Assembly (NCBI RefSeq): GCF_027942865.1
Contig: NC_134510.1
Location: forward strand, 26,281,209-26,345,208
Source of the DNA: Odontesthes bonariensis
Lineage: Eukaryota > Chordata > Actinopteri > Atheriniformes > Atherinopsidae
Length of the DNA stretch: 64,000 nt
Reading direction: 5' to 3'
The position numbers were made by a program, and so were the translations under genes. Under the pieces are notes generated by a model. That model did no database searches, was not told the DNA's origin, and saw only the letters and a program-made list of their open reading frames with translations. Positions 24,159 through 36,608 of this stretch are shown here, piece after piece (within the stretch, counting starts at the first letter, position 1; every line of letters starts with the position of its first letter).

Positions 24159-26893
24159 ATGCGGAGTAAAGCTCCAACGAAAAAAGTACCTCAAAGAGGT
24201 GCGGCTGGAAAAGCTACCGGGCTTAAATCGGGAGAAAACGCGCAGTTGAGACTGAATAAACGGACAGGAAAACCCACTAAAACTCCAAGAGGTAAAGGCC
24301 TTGGAAAAGCAGGAGCCAGACGTTTGGGGCGGCTGCTGAAACGGGTCATCCGGCCTCAGGAGCAGCCAAAAGGACAAGGGAAAGTTTCTCTGCCAAGTGA
24401 GTACAGTCACGGTTAAAATATTAGCTTACTGCATTAACTGCTGTAGCACTAGTTTAGCTAACGCCAGCTAATAGGTTGCTAGGATACTCGAGCATTTAAT
24501 TTAATTCAGTTAAATTCATTAACATTTCATTCATCCTCCAGGAGAAATGATAAAGCTGTAGTATTAATTATCATTAAAGATATTCTATTGTTATAGATTA
24601 AAAAAAACAAATTACATATAAATCAACTGATAAAACATTTAAAAAGTTTAAGTGTAGCACAGAGAAAGGCGAGTTACAGGGATTACAGATAGGATTACAC
24701 CATCTGTAACAGGCACTGTAACCCTCCTCCTTTAAAGTTGTTTCTCTGTAGAGTCTTAAAGCTGAGTTGACAGGTGTTATAGTTACAGCCATGTCTTAAT
24801 GAAAAAGAAAAAAGTGATTTGGCCCCAGATATTCCTAGTGGTCCAAGTTTATCCATTTGATCTGCCAGTGATCTCACACTTCCCATGATGATCAAGGGAA
24901 GAAATTATTTAAACCATCTTTCCCCTTTTTCTCCACTCCTGGTTTCCATCCAAGACATCCCCCCTTCAAATCATCTTGATTTGAGGCCTTATTCCAGGCA
25001 TTACTTTGGCTTTGTTTGCTCAGTTAGCGGATCCGACCGGTTAACAGCTTTCCTGTTGCCATGGTTATGCATCATAACAGATGTAAAAGAGCTCCGGAGT
25101 TACCAGCTAAAGTCCTTTCAGCAGCACAGAATACAAACCACCATAGAAATTATCTCAAGAAGTTGCAAAGAAAGACACAGTATGTTCAGAGCTACAGCTG
25201 CAGGCTGCCTGTCTCTAGGGTGGTTGGATTTGATATATTCACATTAAAATTCAGTATATTTAAGTCACTGTAAGTTGCACTTAAAACACTGAATGAAAAT
25301 ATTGAAGAAATTGTCAGGGAAATATTAGCTTAAAAATGAAAGAAGAAAGAATAATTAAGTAGATAATTAGAATAGATGCATTGCAGAATAATACAAAAGA
25401 TCATTATTTGGATAACTGTCACTTCCTGTAGCTTTGATTTAGTTTCTTTCTGACATAGTGCTAATATATCAGAGCTATTTTAAGACCAGAAAACATTTTT
25501 TAAAAGGAAAAATGCTTAAGTTCTTTCTTTAATATACCTTATTTAAAAAACTTGAGTTTTGCAGTAGCACCAAACTAGTAGCGGCTTGGACATATTGCAT
25601 TTTGAATAGTAAATCGCTGGCAAATAAAGTGGATGAGCGTGAAGTGCTGAAAAACACACAGCAGTAATAAAGGGAACTTTGTATTAGTGTGTTTCACCAA
25701 CACTTGTTTGCAAAGTTTAACTTCTTTCCTTCAGTGAGGCTTATTTTCTCTTAAAAATCTAGATTTTTGTTTGAGGTTTCAGAAGTTTGATTATACTAGC
25801 ACAAATTGTGTGCCATATTAACTCCCGTGCCAAGAAAAAAAGTAAATAATATACATCATCCCAAGTGGAAATTCAACAAATTGGCATGGGATGTGTGCAG
25901 TCAGTATGGAAAGATTCTACAGTGCAAAACTGCTAACCATGCATGGTGTGGGTGGGTATTATAAAGAGAATACACCTGTAAACTGTAATTGTGACAACCT
26001 CTCCATCTTTCAGAGACTCCGGTTCGTCTTTTCAAGCATCAGATTCAAACAGAGGCCAACAATGCACCCAAAGCAAGCTCCCCAAAGCTGGCCTCGCCAC
26101 AGGTCTCCAGGCTCATACTCAGTGTTGTCTCCAAGTGCAAACACAGAGGCGGCATCTCCATGGCAGAGCTCAAACAGACTCTGGCAACTGAGGGTTACGA
26201 CGTCACCAAGAACAACAGGCAGGTGAACGTGGTGACCAAAAGGCTGGTTAACAGCGAGACCTTCGTGCGAACTACAAGAAATGCATCATTCAGACTCAAC
26301 AATAAGGTAAGATGCATTTCGTCATTTAATTTGGTAATATGTCACTTTGATGTGTTCTCAATGAGTTTAATTTCTAACCCTTTTTTACTCTACAAAACCA
26401 GAAGCTCACAGACACAACTCGAGTTAAGGCAAAAACTTGGAAATCTTCGAAACCAAAAAGGGAGTTGAAGCAGAGCACCTCAGCCCATAAATTCCTCAAA
26501 GGGGCAGAAAGGTCACAGAGAGGACACAGAATGACTCCCAAACCAAGGGGCAAATCCCGCAAGCCAACAGGCAAGACCCAAAGAGCACCGGCCAAATTAC
26601 ACAGACAGCCAGGCAAAACTCGCAAACCAGCAGCCAAATCACACAAACAAAGAAGACAGGCAACCAAACCCAGAAGAAAAGCTGTAAAGCCAGTTGGTAA
26701 GAAACGTCGACCTGCAAAGAACCGAGCACGAAGGCCACTAAGGAAGGCTAAAAGGTCTCGGAGACGCCAACCAAAGCACGACCAACATCCATATAAATCT
26801 TCTCGGACAAGACAACCGCCAAGACGGAGGCTTCCCAAAACAAGAGGAAAGTCCCGGCAAATACGAAATGTCAGGAGAAGAGCTTACTACTAA
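24159..26893 (+). CDS. Linker-histone H1/protamine-like nuclear basic protein
   Basis: Three exons (24159-24396, 26014-26306, 26402-26893) join in frame to give 340 residues. Residues 1-79 form a basic, disordered N-terminus. Exon 2 holds a winged-helix H15 globular domain, seen in SRLILSVVSKCKHRGGISMA, then ELKQTLATEGYDVTKNN and VTKRLVNSETFVRTT. Exon 3 is a 163-residue tail with about 40 percent Lys+Arg, changing from K-P-rich repeats to Arg runs (RSRRRQ, PPRRRL, VRRRAYY). The role would be chromatin compaction in the nucleus. Introns, a basic N-terminal extension and a protamine-like Arg-rich tail are unlike replication-dependent somatic H1. They resemble germ-cell linker histones or PL-type sperm nuclear basic proteins. 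An AATAAA lies 15 bases after the stop (26908-26913), so the message is probably polyadenylated and not of stem-loop type. I cannot name the orthologue. Germline expression is inference. Confidence 0.8.
24397..26013 (+). other. Intron 1 of the linker-histone gene
   Basis: AT-rich intron of 1.6 kb. I see no RNA gene, ORF or recognisable repeat in it. Confidence 0.5.
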
Positions 26894-26913
26894 GATTAGT
26901 GAGCAGCAATAAA

Positions 26914-27381
26914 CTGAAACCTCTACAGCAAACTGAAACTGTTTATTATTCTTTGATGCATCGGATGTGTTAAAAATACTGAAGTGTCCTAAAGTCACTT
27001 CATCTCTCCACAAGAACTTTCACCATTATGCTTTGCTTCAAAACTGTAAAGAAAAACAAACAAACAAAACAAAACAAAAAAAACACTCATTTCCTGATAA
27101 TACATTTTAATGTAATTATTCTATAAAACCCCCAAACTCAGAATTGATCATGGTAGAAGAAAAACATTCATGTTTTTACATGAAAAGACAATACTGGGTA
27201 CAAAACCACTTTAAGCTCCACCGTCATAAGAATACACGTACAGTACAGCAGGATAGATGTCTGTAGTCTGTGTGGCATCACTGGATGTTTGGTCCAGTCT
27301 TTCTAGTCCACTGAAATGAGGTCCATGTATGGCACCTTCTCTGTTCAAGTCGGCACTTATCAGTTTATTTTGATATGTTTG
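26914..27381. other. Convergent intergenic spacer
   Basis: About 470 bases separate the linker-histone polyadenylation signal (+) and the emg1 stop (-). The spacer must hold both 3' ends. An inverse AATAAA (TTTATT) at 27364-27369 lies very close to the emg1 stop. No other feature is evident. Confidence 0.4.
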
Positions 27382-28557
27382 TCACATGACGCCCCACACT
27401 TCCTCAAAGGCGGAGCAGATCTTGGCACAGGTCAGTGCTCCAGAGAGCGGGTAGTTACTGATGGACACAGTCTTCTCCGTGTAGTCCACGTTCACCTGAT
27501 AAAAACACACGCATTAGTCAAATTTAAACAGTATTTGTAACTAAGAGCTCGAAACAGCTACTGCCTGTATCGGTCTCTCACCGCTCCATGTGCAAAAGCT
27601 CCGATCACCACTGCAGCAGGTCCCTCTGGCACCAAAGTCCGGGCGCCGACGGCTTCCCCTGAAGAGAAGGAGGTGGCGATACGAGGGCAGCCGGGAGGCA
27701 GGTGGTCAGAAACAGGATTTTTAATCATCCTCAGCAGCTTTTGCGGACCATCAGCTGCCCTGACACTCAGCTTGTGCAGCAGCTGCACTAAGGTAGAGAA
27801 AGAAGAAATATTAGGAGAGCAGCTGAGGAGGGAGGGAAGGCGTTGTTTATGCACGTGGAAAAAAGAACAAAAAGCACGATTGAAATGATAGCTTACCCAT
27901 GAGGCCACAGAAGCGAGTGAAGGTTCTTGGTATGCGGGTCTGTGGGTTGATCTCTATTAATGCGTTTTTCTCTGTGTGGATGTAAACCTGCAACAGGCCT
28001 GCCCTGTTCAGCGGACTGTCCATCAGCATGAGCAGACACTGGAATGAATCAGTTTAAGGCCAAAATTATTTACCCGTGATGTCCCAAGTAACTTTACAAG
28101 CTCACTGCATAGTAAAAGACAACAAACACAAGCACGAGGTTGTAGGTGAAGAAAACAGCTGCACACATGAATGTGAATTGTCACCTGATGAGTGATGTCT
28201 GGTCTTATATGTCCCGGGTTTCTTCCGCTTTTGACGATGATATTTTTGTGCTGGTCACAGTTTAACAACTCAAAGGTTTTCCCGACCTGGGTGATAAAAA
28301 AACACAACAATAAAATGGATCGATTGCCTTTAAATCCATTAATGGCACTAGTTGATTGCCGACATGGGCAGGTTGAAAGTGCGTCACAACCCGACTCTGA
28401 TGTTTACCTTCACTGTTTCTAGCGACGCCCCCTCCAGAATAACAACCAGTCTCCTTTCTGCCATTCGGTCATGAAGGCTACGGAGGTGCTTTGCTGGTTT
28501 TGGTTCATATTCGTCCAAATGTTCAAGACCACGCTTCTTACCATCTGGGGCCGCCAT
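27382..28557 (-). CDS. emg1: EMG1, 18S rRNA N1-specific pseudouridine methyltransferase
   Basis: Five exons on the minus strand (28408-28557, 28185-28286, 27897-28038, 27582-27787 and 27382-27495) encode 237 residues, close to the usual 240 or so. EMG1/Nep1 is a SPOUT-fold methyltransferase of the small-subunit processome that methylates a hypermodified pseudouridine of 18S rRNA in the nucleolus. Family signatures are plain: [14 protein letters not shown] (exon 1), RPDITHQ (78-84), [12 protein letters not shown] (87-98), [10 protein letters not shown], and the C-terminal [15 protein letters not shown]. Asp80 corresponds to human Asp86, the Bowen-Conradi residue, and is retained. The start at 28555-28557 (MAAPDG) matches the vertebrate N-terminus. 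An in-frame upstream ATG at 28614 would add 19 residues and is less likely. Confidence 0.95.
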
Positions 28558-28860
28558 GATGTCTTCTCTGGCCTCCTCTGTTAGTCGCAGAATGATGACG
28601 TCATGACCAAACAAAGCTGTCCAACGTGGGTGGGTTACTTCAGAGCCACTCTGGGTTAATTATTCAGTAGAATTTTTTTTTTATGTAACAACTTTTAAAT
28701 ATAGCTTACGTATTTTTTAACAGTATTAATCTTTATGTTTTAGTTACATTAATTATTTGAAAAAAATACGGCCTGAAACGGCCAGGCGTCTGCATGCGCA
28801 TGTGACCCTATTCCGTCACTTTTGTGCGCCGGATGTACTCCTGCAACGTGCGGTGCGGGA
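28558..28860. promoter_or_regulatory. Divergent promoter region of emg1 and nop2
   Basis: emg1 (-) and nop2 (+) are transcribed away from each other. The emg1 start codon is at 28557, and the nop2 non-coding first exon ends at a GT donor after 28930. The region between has an NRF1-like TGCATGCGCATGTG at 28791-28804 and a GCCGGATGT ETS-like core near 28829. It lacks an obvious TATA box, as is common for bidirectional housekeeping promoters. Both products act in ribosome biogenesis, so co-regulation is plausible. Start sites are not mapped. Confidence 0.6.
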
Positions 28861-28930
28861 TTTCACGTGTGGAAATTCATTCTACAACACTGTATAAACT
28901 GAAGTCGTGTCAGAAAGTATCAGATTATAG
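28861..28930 (+). other. nop2: nop2 non-coding first exon (3' boundary)
   Basis: The sequence ending ATTATAG at 28930 is followed by a strong donor GTAAGT. The next acceptor (TTTTTCAG at about 29599) opens the exon with the nop2 start codon. The 5' limit given here is arbitrary. Confidence 0.5.
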
Positions 28931-29619
28931 GTAAGTATTGGAAGAATTAGTACTAACCTTGTTCCTACAGCTGAAGACTCGCTGAGGTATCGTCACTAAA
29001 GTTTCAACTTTTTAACAACCGCGTGCGGTCACGTAGCAGACGCTGTGTAAACGATCATTATTTTGCAACGACTCTGTCTCATAGAAACTGTTAAAGCTGT
29101 CGTCTCATTCTTTTACATTTTGGTATGTGTATATCCAACCTTAAGGAGCCACGAACTAGCGAGTAGAAGTACGAAATAGATACGTGTAAAATTTTAGGAT
29201 ACTTTTTTTTTTTTTTAAGTATTTATGGGGTAATGCCGTTATTCGTCACACTAAGGACGTTACCCCTGCTTAAGATAATAGTGCATTTGTCTCAATTCTT
29301 CTCAAACGGTGTTTCTGCTTCACTGTTTGATTCGTCATTAAACATGTCCGTCATAATCTGACTCCCCAGACCACCTACTGACTTGTAGGCCTAAACCAAA
29401 AACCTAAACGTGTGTATTTAAGATCTTATAGCCCAGTAGGAGTCTTGTATCTGCTGGACTTAGTTGGAAAACCTGTGCACTATATGTTGTCAAAAATATC
29501 AGCAATATAGAGTAATACTCTGTAAAGTCAGAGCATCAAAAGTATCACTCTTACACCTTGTCATTATTGTTCACAACCTTGCTGCCTCCTGTTTTTCAGA
29601 CTGTGTGTAGCTCATAGTC

Positions 29620-32600
29620 ATGGGTCGGAAGTTGGATCCCACCACTAAAGTGAAGAGAGGGCCTGGTAAGAAATCCAGAAAGCAGAAGGGAGCAGAGGTC
29701 GAGTTGGCTAAGTTTTTAACTGATGGTAAGAACCCTTTGCCAGCTTTTCTGAATATCTTGTAGCGCTGAATTAATCAGTTTTATTAAGTCACGCTGGCTG
29801 TGGCTTGTTCATTAAAAAAAAAAAAAAAAAAAAAAAGAACTAAATTTTTCCCTTTGCAGAGGAAGCAGAGACAAAACGTCTGTCAAGTCGAGGCAGGAAA
29901 AGGTAAGATGTAAACTGATGGCATGACATTAAATACCTCTACACTGATTGAAAGTTGTTCATTCATATTTTTTTTGTCATTTTCAGAGCTGCAAAGAGAG
30001 TTCAGAATACGCAGAAGTCTAAAGTTGTTGCTGAGGAGCAGCCAAAGAAAGGTATCCACATCCGTCTCAGACGGTGTGCAGCACATGTTCTTATTACTGT
30101 TTAATTACCACCTGACATCTGTAATGGACTGTCTGATTCCCTACATGTTAACTTGTTTGGAAGCTGTTAATTGTTTTTGCATTTTTTCATGTTTTTCTAC
30201 CTCTTTAAGATCAGTTTCAGAAAACTAAACATTTTGATGCATTGTTTCTCTTTTTTTTCGTAAAGGATTCACTGATGAAAACAGCAAATGGCTGAAACCA
30301 GCAAAGAGGAAGCGTGAAATTGGTGAACCTGAAAGTGAGGATGACAGTGAGGAGCACTGGGAGGATGAGGATGATGAGGAGGAGGAGGAGCAGCAGCAGC
30401 AGCCTGTTAAGAAAGGAGGAAAAGACCAAGAAAAGAAGAGCGCAAAAGTAGAAGTGAAAAAACTGGATGAGGAGGAGGGCGATGATGATGAAGCGGATGA
30501 TGATGATGAAGAAATGGTTGATGACTACGGTACACTAGATGATGGCAGTGGAGCTGAAGCGGAGGAAGGGGACAGTGATGGAGAGGATGTATGTAAAATG
30601 GTTCAGCTGACTTCTTATTTATTTAGCAGGTGCACTTGATTAGATTTAAATACTTTAATGTTAAAACAACCTTTTTTATGATAAAAAAAAAAGAAGAAAA
30701 CTCACAGTTCTAGCTCCTGACCCTTTAAGGCAGTCACTGTAATTAGAGTGTGGGGCAGGTGCTCGTTCTCTGTTTGGTGTGTCTCCATCCCTGGTTATGT
30801 GCAAGTATTTTTTTCATAATTGACACAGACAAGCACAGGAGAGCGAAGCCTGGCTCTGTCACGATACATTTCAGGCAATTCAGGAGAGGCTCTGTAAGTT
30901 CACAGGCCTTTGATGTGCACTGAAAATCCAAAGAAACTTACAGGGTTTCCTCAGTGCAAGTTTGCGTATTCATTTTTTTGTTTTGTTTGAAAAGTTCCTC
31001 CAGTTTCGCCGTACAACTGCAACTCCATTTGTTGTGTTTTTTTCCACATTCAGCTTCTTCCCATTGAACGTGCTGCAAAAAAAGCGAAAAAGCAGAAAGA
31101 AACGTTGGATCTGGGGAGTGACGAAGATGAGGAGGAGGAGGAAGATGACGACGATGATGATGAAGATGAACAGGAATCAGATGCTGACATGGATGAGGAT
31201 GACACAGTTCAAACCAACACAGATGAGGGGGACAAATTCAGGCTGCCTGGTGCAGAGGAACGTGAGAACGAGGGTGAGTGAACTCATTGCTTCTCTTTTA
31301 CTGCAGCAAAATCAGTTGTTGTTCAGAAAGCTAAATCTTTATTCTCTTTTGTTTATTTTTTTTTTAGGTCTCCTGTCTCTAGACCTGAAGACAATCCACC
31401 AAAGAATAAAGGACAACATCGACGTCCTTTGTAATTTCTCAGCAAAAAGGGAGGAAGGCAAAGACCGAATAGAGTACCTCTCTCTTCTGAGGAAAGATCT
31501 CTGTACCTATTACAGCTACAACGACTTCCTCATTGAGAAATTAATGGACCTCTTCCCACTTTCAGAGGTGTTTTTCTTTTCTTTTTAATCGGTAGACTAA
31601 GGCCCCAGAACACACGAGCACGGGTTCTTTGTTATGTTATGTTTGCGTCTGTCTTTTACATGTAAACAAAGTTTGGGGAACTGAAACTGAGCTTTTTTTT
31701 TTTTTTTAGCAAAACAACTTCCAGGGTTAAGAGTTTAACTTACTGTGTAAACTGTAAGGTTTACGCATCAAAATATGTGCCGAATGACTCTTTGTTGATG
31801 TGGCAAACGGAGACGCCATCAAGATCTAGCTTGATTTTACATGTTTGCACATGTACAGTTACTCAGCAGGTGAGACGGTTTACTGCTAATTAATCCAACA
31901 CGAACTGGCCAACGTCCTCGGTTTTTGAGAAGACTCGATTGGACGTCTATTTGTTGGACCGTCTTTAAGAATAAAGTTGCTGTATTGAGCTGCTTTGCCG
32001 GCACTTTCGGGGGAAGAAAACTGATGAGATCATCTGTCGTCGCTCTCAGATAAGTTGCTAACTGAACTATTTAGCAGGCGATAGGAGGAGAGGAGATGAT
32101 GTGTGACAGCGAACACCTTTGTGTGGTTAAAAGTGGTTTTAGCAATCAGTTAAAACAATACAGTTGGCTGTTACTAAAGTACTTGTGTTGTTACCACAGT
32201 TTTTGTAGATAGTCGTCTGGACGTGATTCTTTTTTTCTTTTTCCTTAGGAATGAAGGAGGAAAAAAATAAATACCCGTGTTCGTGTGTACTTGCCTTAAT
32301 GGTTGAATGTGCCAAAAAAAAAAGTAGGACGTTTTAAAGATGACTTCATTGTCTTTCTTGTCAACAGCTGGTCGACTTCCTTGAAGCCAATGAAATCCAG
32401 AGACCTGTCACTATTCGCACCAACACACTGAAAACCAGAAGGCGGGACCTGGCGCAGGTAACTACTCTGACAGGGAGTTGTGGAATTAAAAGTCCAATAA
32501 TAATATTTAAATGCACAATGAGAAGCAGACATGACTTCTTTGTGGGTTAACTAGTTTAGGACGTCATTTGAAATCGTAACAGTATTGTTTTGTGATCAGA

Positions 32601-35600
32601 ATTTAAACGGCGATTACACAATGCAGTGTCTGTTCTGGAAACCCAGGTTATTATCTGCATATAGAAGGTGCGAAAGTCTCTTTTTAGTTGTTGATAAGTT
32701 GTGAAAGTTTATCAGACTCTTAACGAAAACAAAATGCATTAAATGAGCCACAGACGTTAACTTAATGTTAATACAGGCTGTTTCTGACTCATCTGCTATG
32801 ACATAACCATCCTGGGTGTCGTCACATATGATGAGAGCCTTAATGGTTTTTTATTTTGCCATTTCCCCCACTTTCCACTTCGAGTTTGTCACAGGTTGAG
32901 AATTTATTGGGGAGTAGGAGGCACAGCTGTAATTTGTAAATGTTCCCTAACAGCTCCGTATGTGGACAATTGGCAGTTTTTGGCAGAGAGCTACTCTGGA
33001 ATATCTTTTAGCCACAGCATGCAAGATCCTTATTTAGATGACGTCGGTGTTGGCAATGCTCATCCTTAATGCCCCAGAAACACACCTGCCGAGTTCAAAG
33101 ATGATCAGAAGAAAGATTGTTGAGAAAAACACAGACGTGTGTTAAACAAAGAACTTATGAAGTCCAATCTCTTGTTTGGTACTAAAGTGCTCACATTTTG
33201 AACTTGTTCTTTATTTTGTGTTTTTCCTTGTTCAGGCTTTGATTAACAGAGGAGTGAACCTTGATCCACTGGGGAAATGGTCTAAAGTTGGTTTGGTTAT
33301 CTTCGACTCCTCGGTACCAGTCGGTAAGATTCATTTCAGCATTCTGATTTGAGCCATTGAGGATGTTCACTGGAGAATATCAGAGACTGACTGCAGCCAA
33401 AAGAGCTTTAACTGTAATTCTTCACTTCTGTCGAAACAGGCGCTACCCCAGAGTATTTGGCTGGTCATTACATGCTGCAGGGGGCCTCCAGCTTCCTGCC
33501 AGTCATGGCGCTCTCTCCACAAGAGGGCGAGTTGGTGTTGGACATGAGCTCGGCTCCGGGGGGAAAGACCACCTATTTAGGTAAGATGTGCTGCCTTTGC
33601 TCTTTGTTTGATGTGTATAACTGAGGTGTGACAAACTGTCATCTGTGTGGTAAATGTCTACTTTAAATAAGTTTGAAAATTAAGGGCCGAATGTGAATGT
33701 TTCCTCCCGCAGCTCAGTTGATGAGAAACACAGGAGTGATCGTCGCTAATGATGCCAACGCTGACAGATTGAAGAGTGTGGTTGGAAATATTCACCGTCT
33801 GGGGGTCACCAACACTGTGGTCAGCAATTATGATGGCAGGCAGTTCCCAAAGGTAATGTGCATGTGGAGTATTGATGTGCACTACGTGTTTGGTTTGGAT
33901 TTATGTCAGATTCATGTGTACTAACCTGTTTAAATTGTTGCTGAAGGTAATGGGCGGATTTGATAGAGTGCTGCTTGATGCACCGTGCTCAGGCACAGGA
34001 GTCATTGCTAAAGATCCAGCTGTGAAGACCAGTAAGGTACAATAACATTCACTGTCTGTGTGTACATTCTTACAGATATCTGAGTTTGGTTATGATTATG
34101 CGACGATACATTTCTTCCTCTAACATTCCATTTCCTGATAGGACGAGGCAGATATCCAGCGCGCTGCTCACCTGCAGAAGGAGCTGATCCTGTCTGCCAT
34201 CGACTCTGTGAACGCTGAGTCCCCTTCTGGAGGATATCTGGTCTACTGCACGTGTTCAATAATGGTAAGTGTTAATCCAGAATTGGTTTAGTGTGTGTTC
34301 ATAGTCATGTTGATCAGGAAGGCACTTGATACTCTGGAAAAGTGGCGGCTAATACAGGTAGTGTACCAGTTGCACATAAAATCGAGGATTTAGTCGTTTT
34401 ATGCTTCAGGTGTTTGAAAAAACATCAGTTAAATGCTAAAAGGAAGTAAACACCTACACTCATCACACCTTCAAATCCATCCAGATTATTAAAACTTCCA
34501 TAAGGAGTGACAGCTGAACCTAGATACCAAAGAAATTCTCTTTGCGGTTGAGTTGTGTGATGTCATCGAGATCAAAATAACTCTAAAACCACCAGAATCT
34601 GCCAGATATCTCACATAGCTGTTGCCGTTCAACTACGTATGCATACAGGGTTAGGGTCAACCCAATTTCTATTGGGCACACAAGCAAACACACAGTGGTC
34701 TGAGAATTAAAATCTCCAAAAGCATTAGAAACCCTGTCCTGTCCTGTCCCGTCCCGTCCCGTCCCGTCTCGTCTCTGTGTCAGCAACAGCTGTGCACTGC
34801 GTCTGGCCCTGTGCAGCGGAGGTAGTGGGAGTCATCCTTGAGCTCTATTCTGAAGTTAAAACATGTTCAACTTGGCTGCAGCGCATCATATTGGAGGGAA
34901 TCTGACAGATCTCAAACAAATGGCCAAATGTTCTGTGGAGTGATTGGCTGCCTAAAGTTGGTTCTAAATTTTGTGGTACGATTCTCCCCAACAGAGTGTC
35001 AAAATGCTCCCTATACTTAGCTTTAAATGCACCTGGAAGCGGTCATTGCACAGGTGTGAAGCTCCTGAACGAGCCTAAACTCCTGTCTTTCCCTGAGGAT
35101 ATCGTGAACCTACATTCTCTAAATTGCTGCTCGTCTCCTCCTCCTCACGAGGAAACAGCTTGACAGATGCGTCCTGTATCCCGCTGAAAAAACTGTCTCC
35201 TTCCTGGATATGTTTTCGGTCGACTCGCAGCTGTGACCGAATTTGGACGCCGTTTGCGTATGCACCCTCTGCTCTGTGCCACTCCCACGGCATACCTCAT
35301 CCAACGTGAAAGCATCTGAAGAAATGTTCAGCACCAGTAAAAGCAGACGATTTTAATTACAGATAAACCCCATTTAAACTGAGGCATGGGGGTGAAAATG
35401 TTGATGTTTAGAACGGCTTTGCTGCTTCAACAACAGAGTAGGCTGTCATTGAATAATCTTTTAATTGTGCCTCATATCAAATTGTGTCTGTAAGGACATC
35501 TGCCACAGAGTTGAATGATAAGTGGATGTTTTAAAAAGGAAAATGGTCACCACACCAATGAGTGGCTCAAAAAGTTGAAAGCCCACATTTGAATCGGCTT

Positions 35601-36608
35601 TAAAAATCCAGAATAAGTCCTTTCACACGGAAGCGCGGTCCTACATTTCAGTTACGCAAAACACCTGCAAGAGGTTATTTCTGCTGAATCTTTGAACCAT
35701 AACTAATTGTTTAAAGATGATTACCACTAGGTGATCGATTCAGCTTGGATAGTAATCAAATTACATTTTCCATTAGGTGGAGGAGAATGAGTGGGTGGTG
35801 AACTACGCTTTGAAGAAAAGGAATGTCAAATTAGTTCCCACAGGACACGACTTTGGCAAGGAAGGCTTCACGAGGTAAATAAAGTGTCCAGTGTTTCATG
35901 TCAGTAAGTTTTGGAGTAACTGAGTGGCAAGTTCTGTGATCATTTACCACAAACATATTTTCTTTTCTTTTAGTTTCAAAGAATTTAGATTCCATCCTTC
36001 TCTGCGACTCACACGGCGATTTTACCCTCATTCCCACAACATGGATGGATTTTTTGTGGCCAAGTTCAAAAAGTTCTCCAATGTAGTTCCAGCTGCACCT
36101 GCAGGAAAAGGTAACTATTGCCAGCTTTGATTGTGATGATATACCCTGTTTATAATGAACGTAACCCTCTGTGTTTGTTACCACTGTAGAAGAAGAGAAA
36201 ACAGAGGCTCCTGAAGCTACAGTAGCTACAGACTCTCCAAAAGCGAAACCATCCAAAAGCGCCAAGACGCTGAAGACGGCCCCGACAAAGGCTGGCGGCT
36301 TAAAGCAAAACGGAACAGCAGCTTTGAAGTCGGCGAACATGAAGGCAACAGGAAAAAAGAACTCGCACACTGGGCCAAAGAAAGCAAAGATCGCCAAGAT
36401 GGATGGAGAGACTGTGAAGGGTGCAGAGACCAAGAAGCCCGTGGTGGGGAAAGCCGACGAGAGTAAAGCGTCCAAAGCTGACAAAAAAGATGGAAGCAGA
36501 TTTGAGAAAAAGCAAGTCAAGAAGAGAAAAGTATCCATGAATGAGAAGAACAGAATGGGAAAGAATAAATTCAACAAGTTGAAGCACATGTTGGGCAAAA
36601 ACAAATAA
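29620..36608 (+). CDS. nop2: NOP2, nucleolar 28S rRNA cytosine-5 methyltransferase
   Basis: Fifteen coding exons join in frame: 29620-29725, 29860-29902, 29987-30051, 30266-30588, 31054-31273, 31368-31567, 32368-32457, 33236-33323, 33440-33580, 33713-33852, 33947-34036, 34142-34264, 35777-35874, 35974-36110 and 36190-36608. They encode about 760 residues. NOP2 (p120/NSUN1) makes m5C in 28S rRNA and is needed for 60S assembly. The N-terminus is Lys-rich, then strongly acidic (long D/E runs in exons 4 and 5, with a Gln run from CAG repeats). The Rossmann methyltransferase core follows: SAM motif [10 protein letters not shown] (about 413-422), motif [10 protein letters not shown] with Cys486, and motif VI YCTCSI with Cys540. 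These are the two cysteines used by the NSUN family. The tail after FFVAKF is Lys/Ala/Ser-rich and ends GKNK. The start ATG in MGRKLDP matches the family. AATAAA lies at 36872-36877. Confidence 0.95.
34734..34776. repeat. (GTCCY)n pentanucleotide repeat
   Basis: Tandem GTCCT/GTCCC/GTCTC units, about eight copies, inside the long nop2 intron 34265-35776. The rest of this 1.5-kb intron shows no recognisable feature. Confidence 0.85.

Noticed and set aside
30740-30950. Hairpin-rich segment in nop2 intron 4, with CTGTAAGTT pairing AACTTACAG, as an H/ACA snoRNA
   Set aside because: The distance from the upper stem to the ACA and the lack of a clear H box do not fit the H/ACA rules. It is left as an unexplained inverted repeat.
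30962-31588. 208-codon open frame
   Set aside because: Out-of-frame shadow of nop2 exons 5 and 6, caused by the repetitive acidic codons.
35831-36604. 257-codon open frame antisense to the last nop2 exons
   Set aside because: It is a mirror of the Lys/Ala-rich nop2 tail in the opposite strand and crosses nop2 splice sites. There is no domain or independent support.
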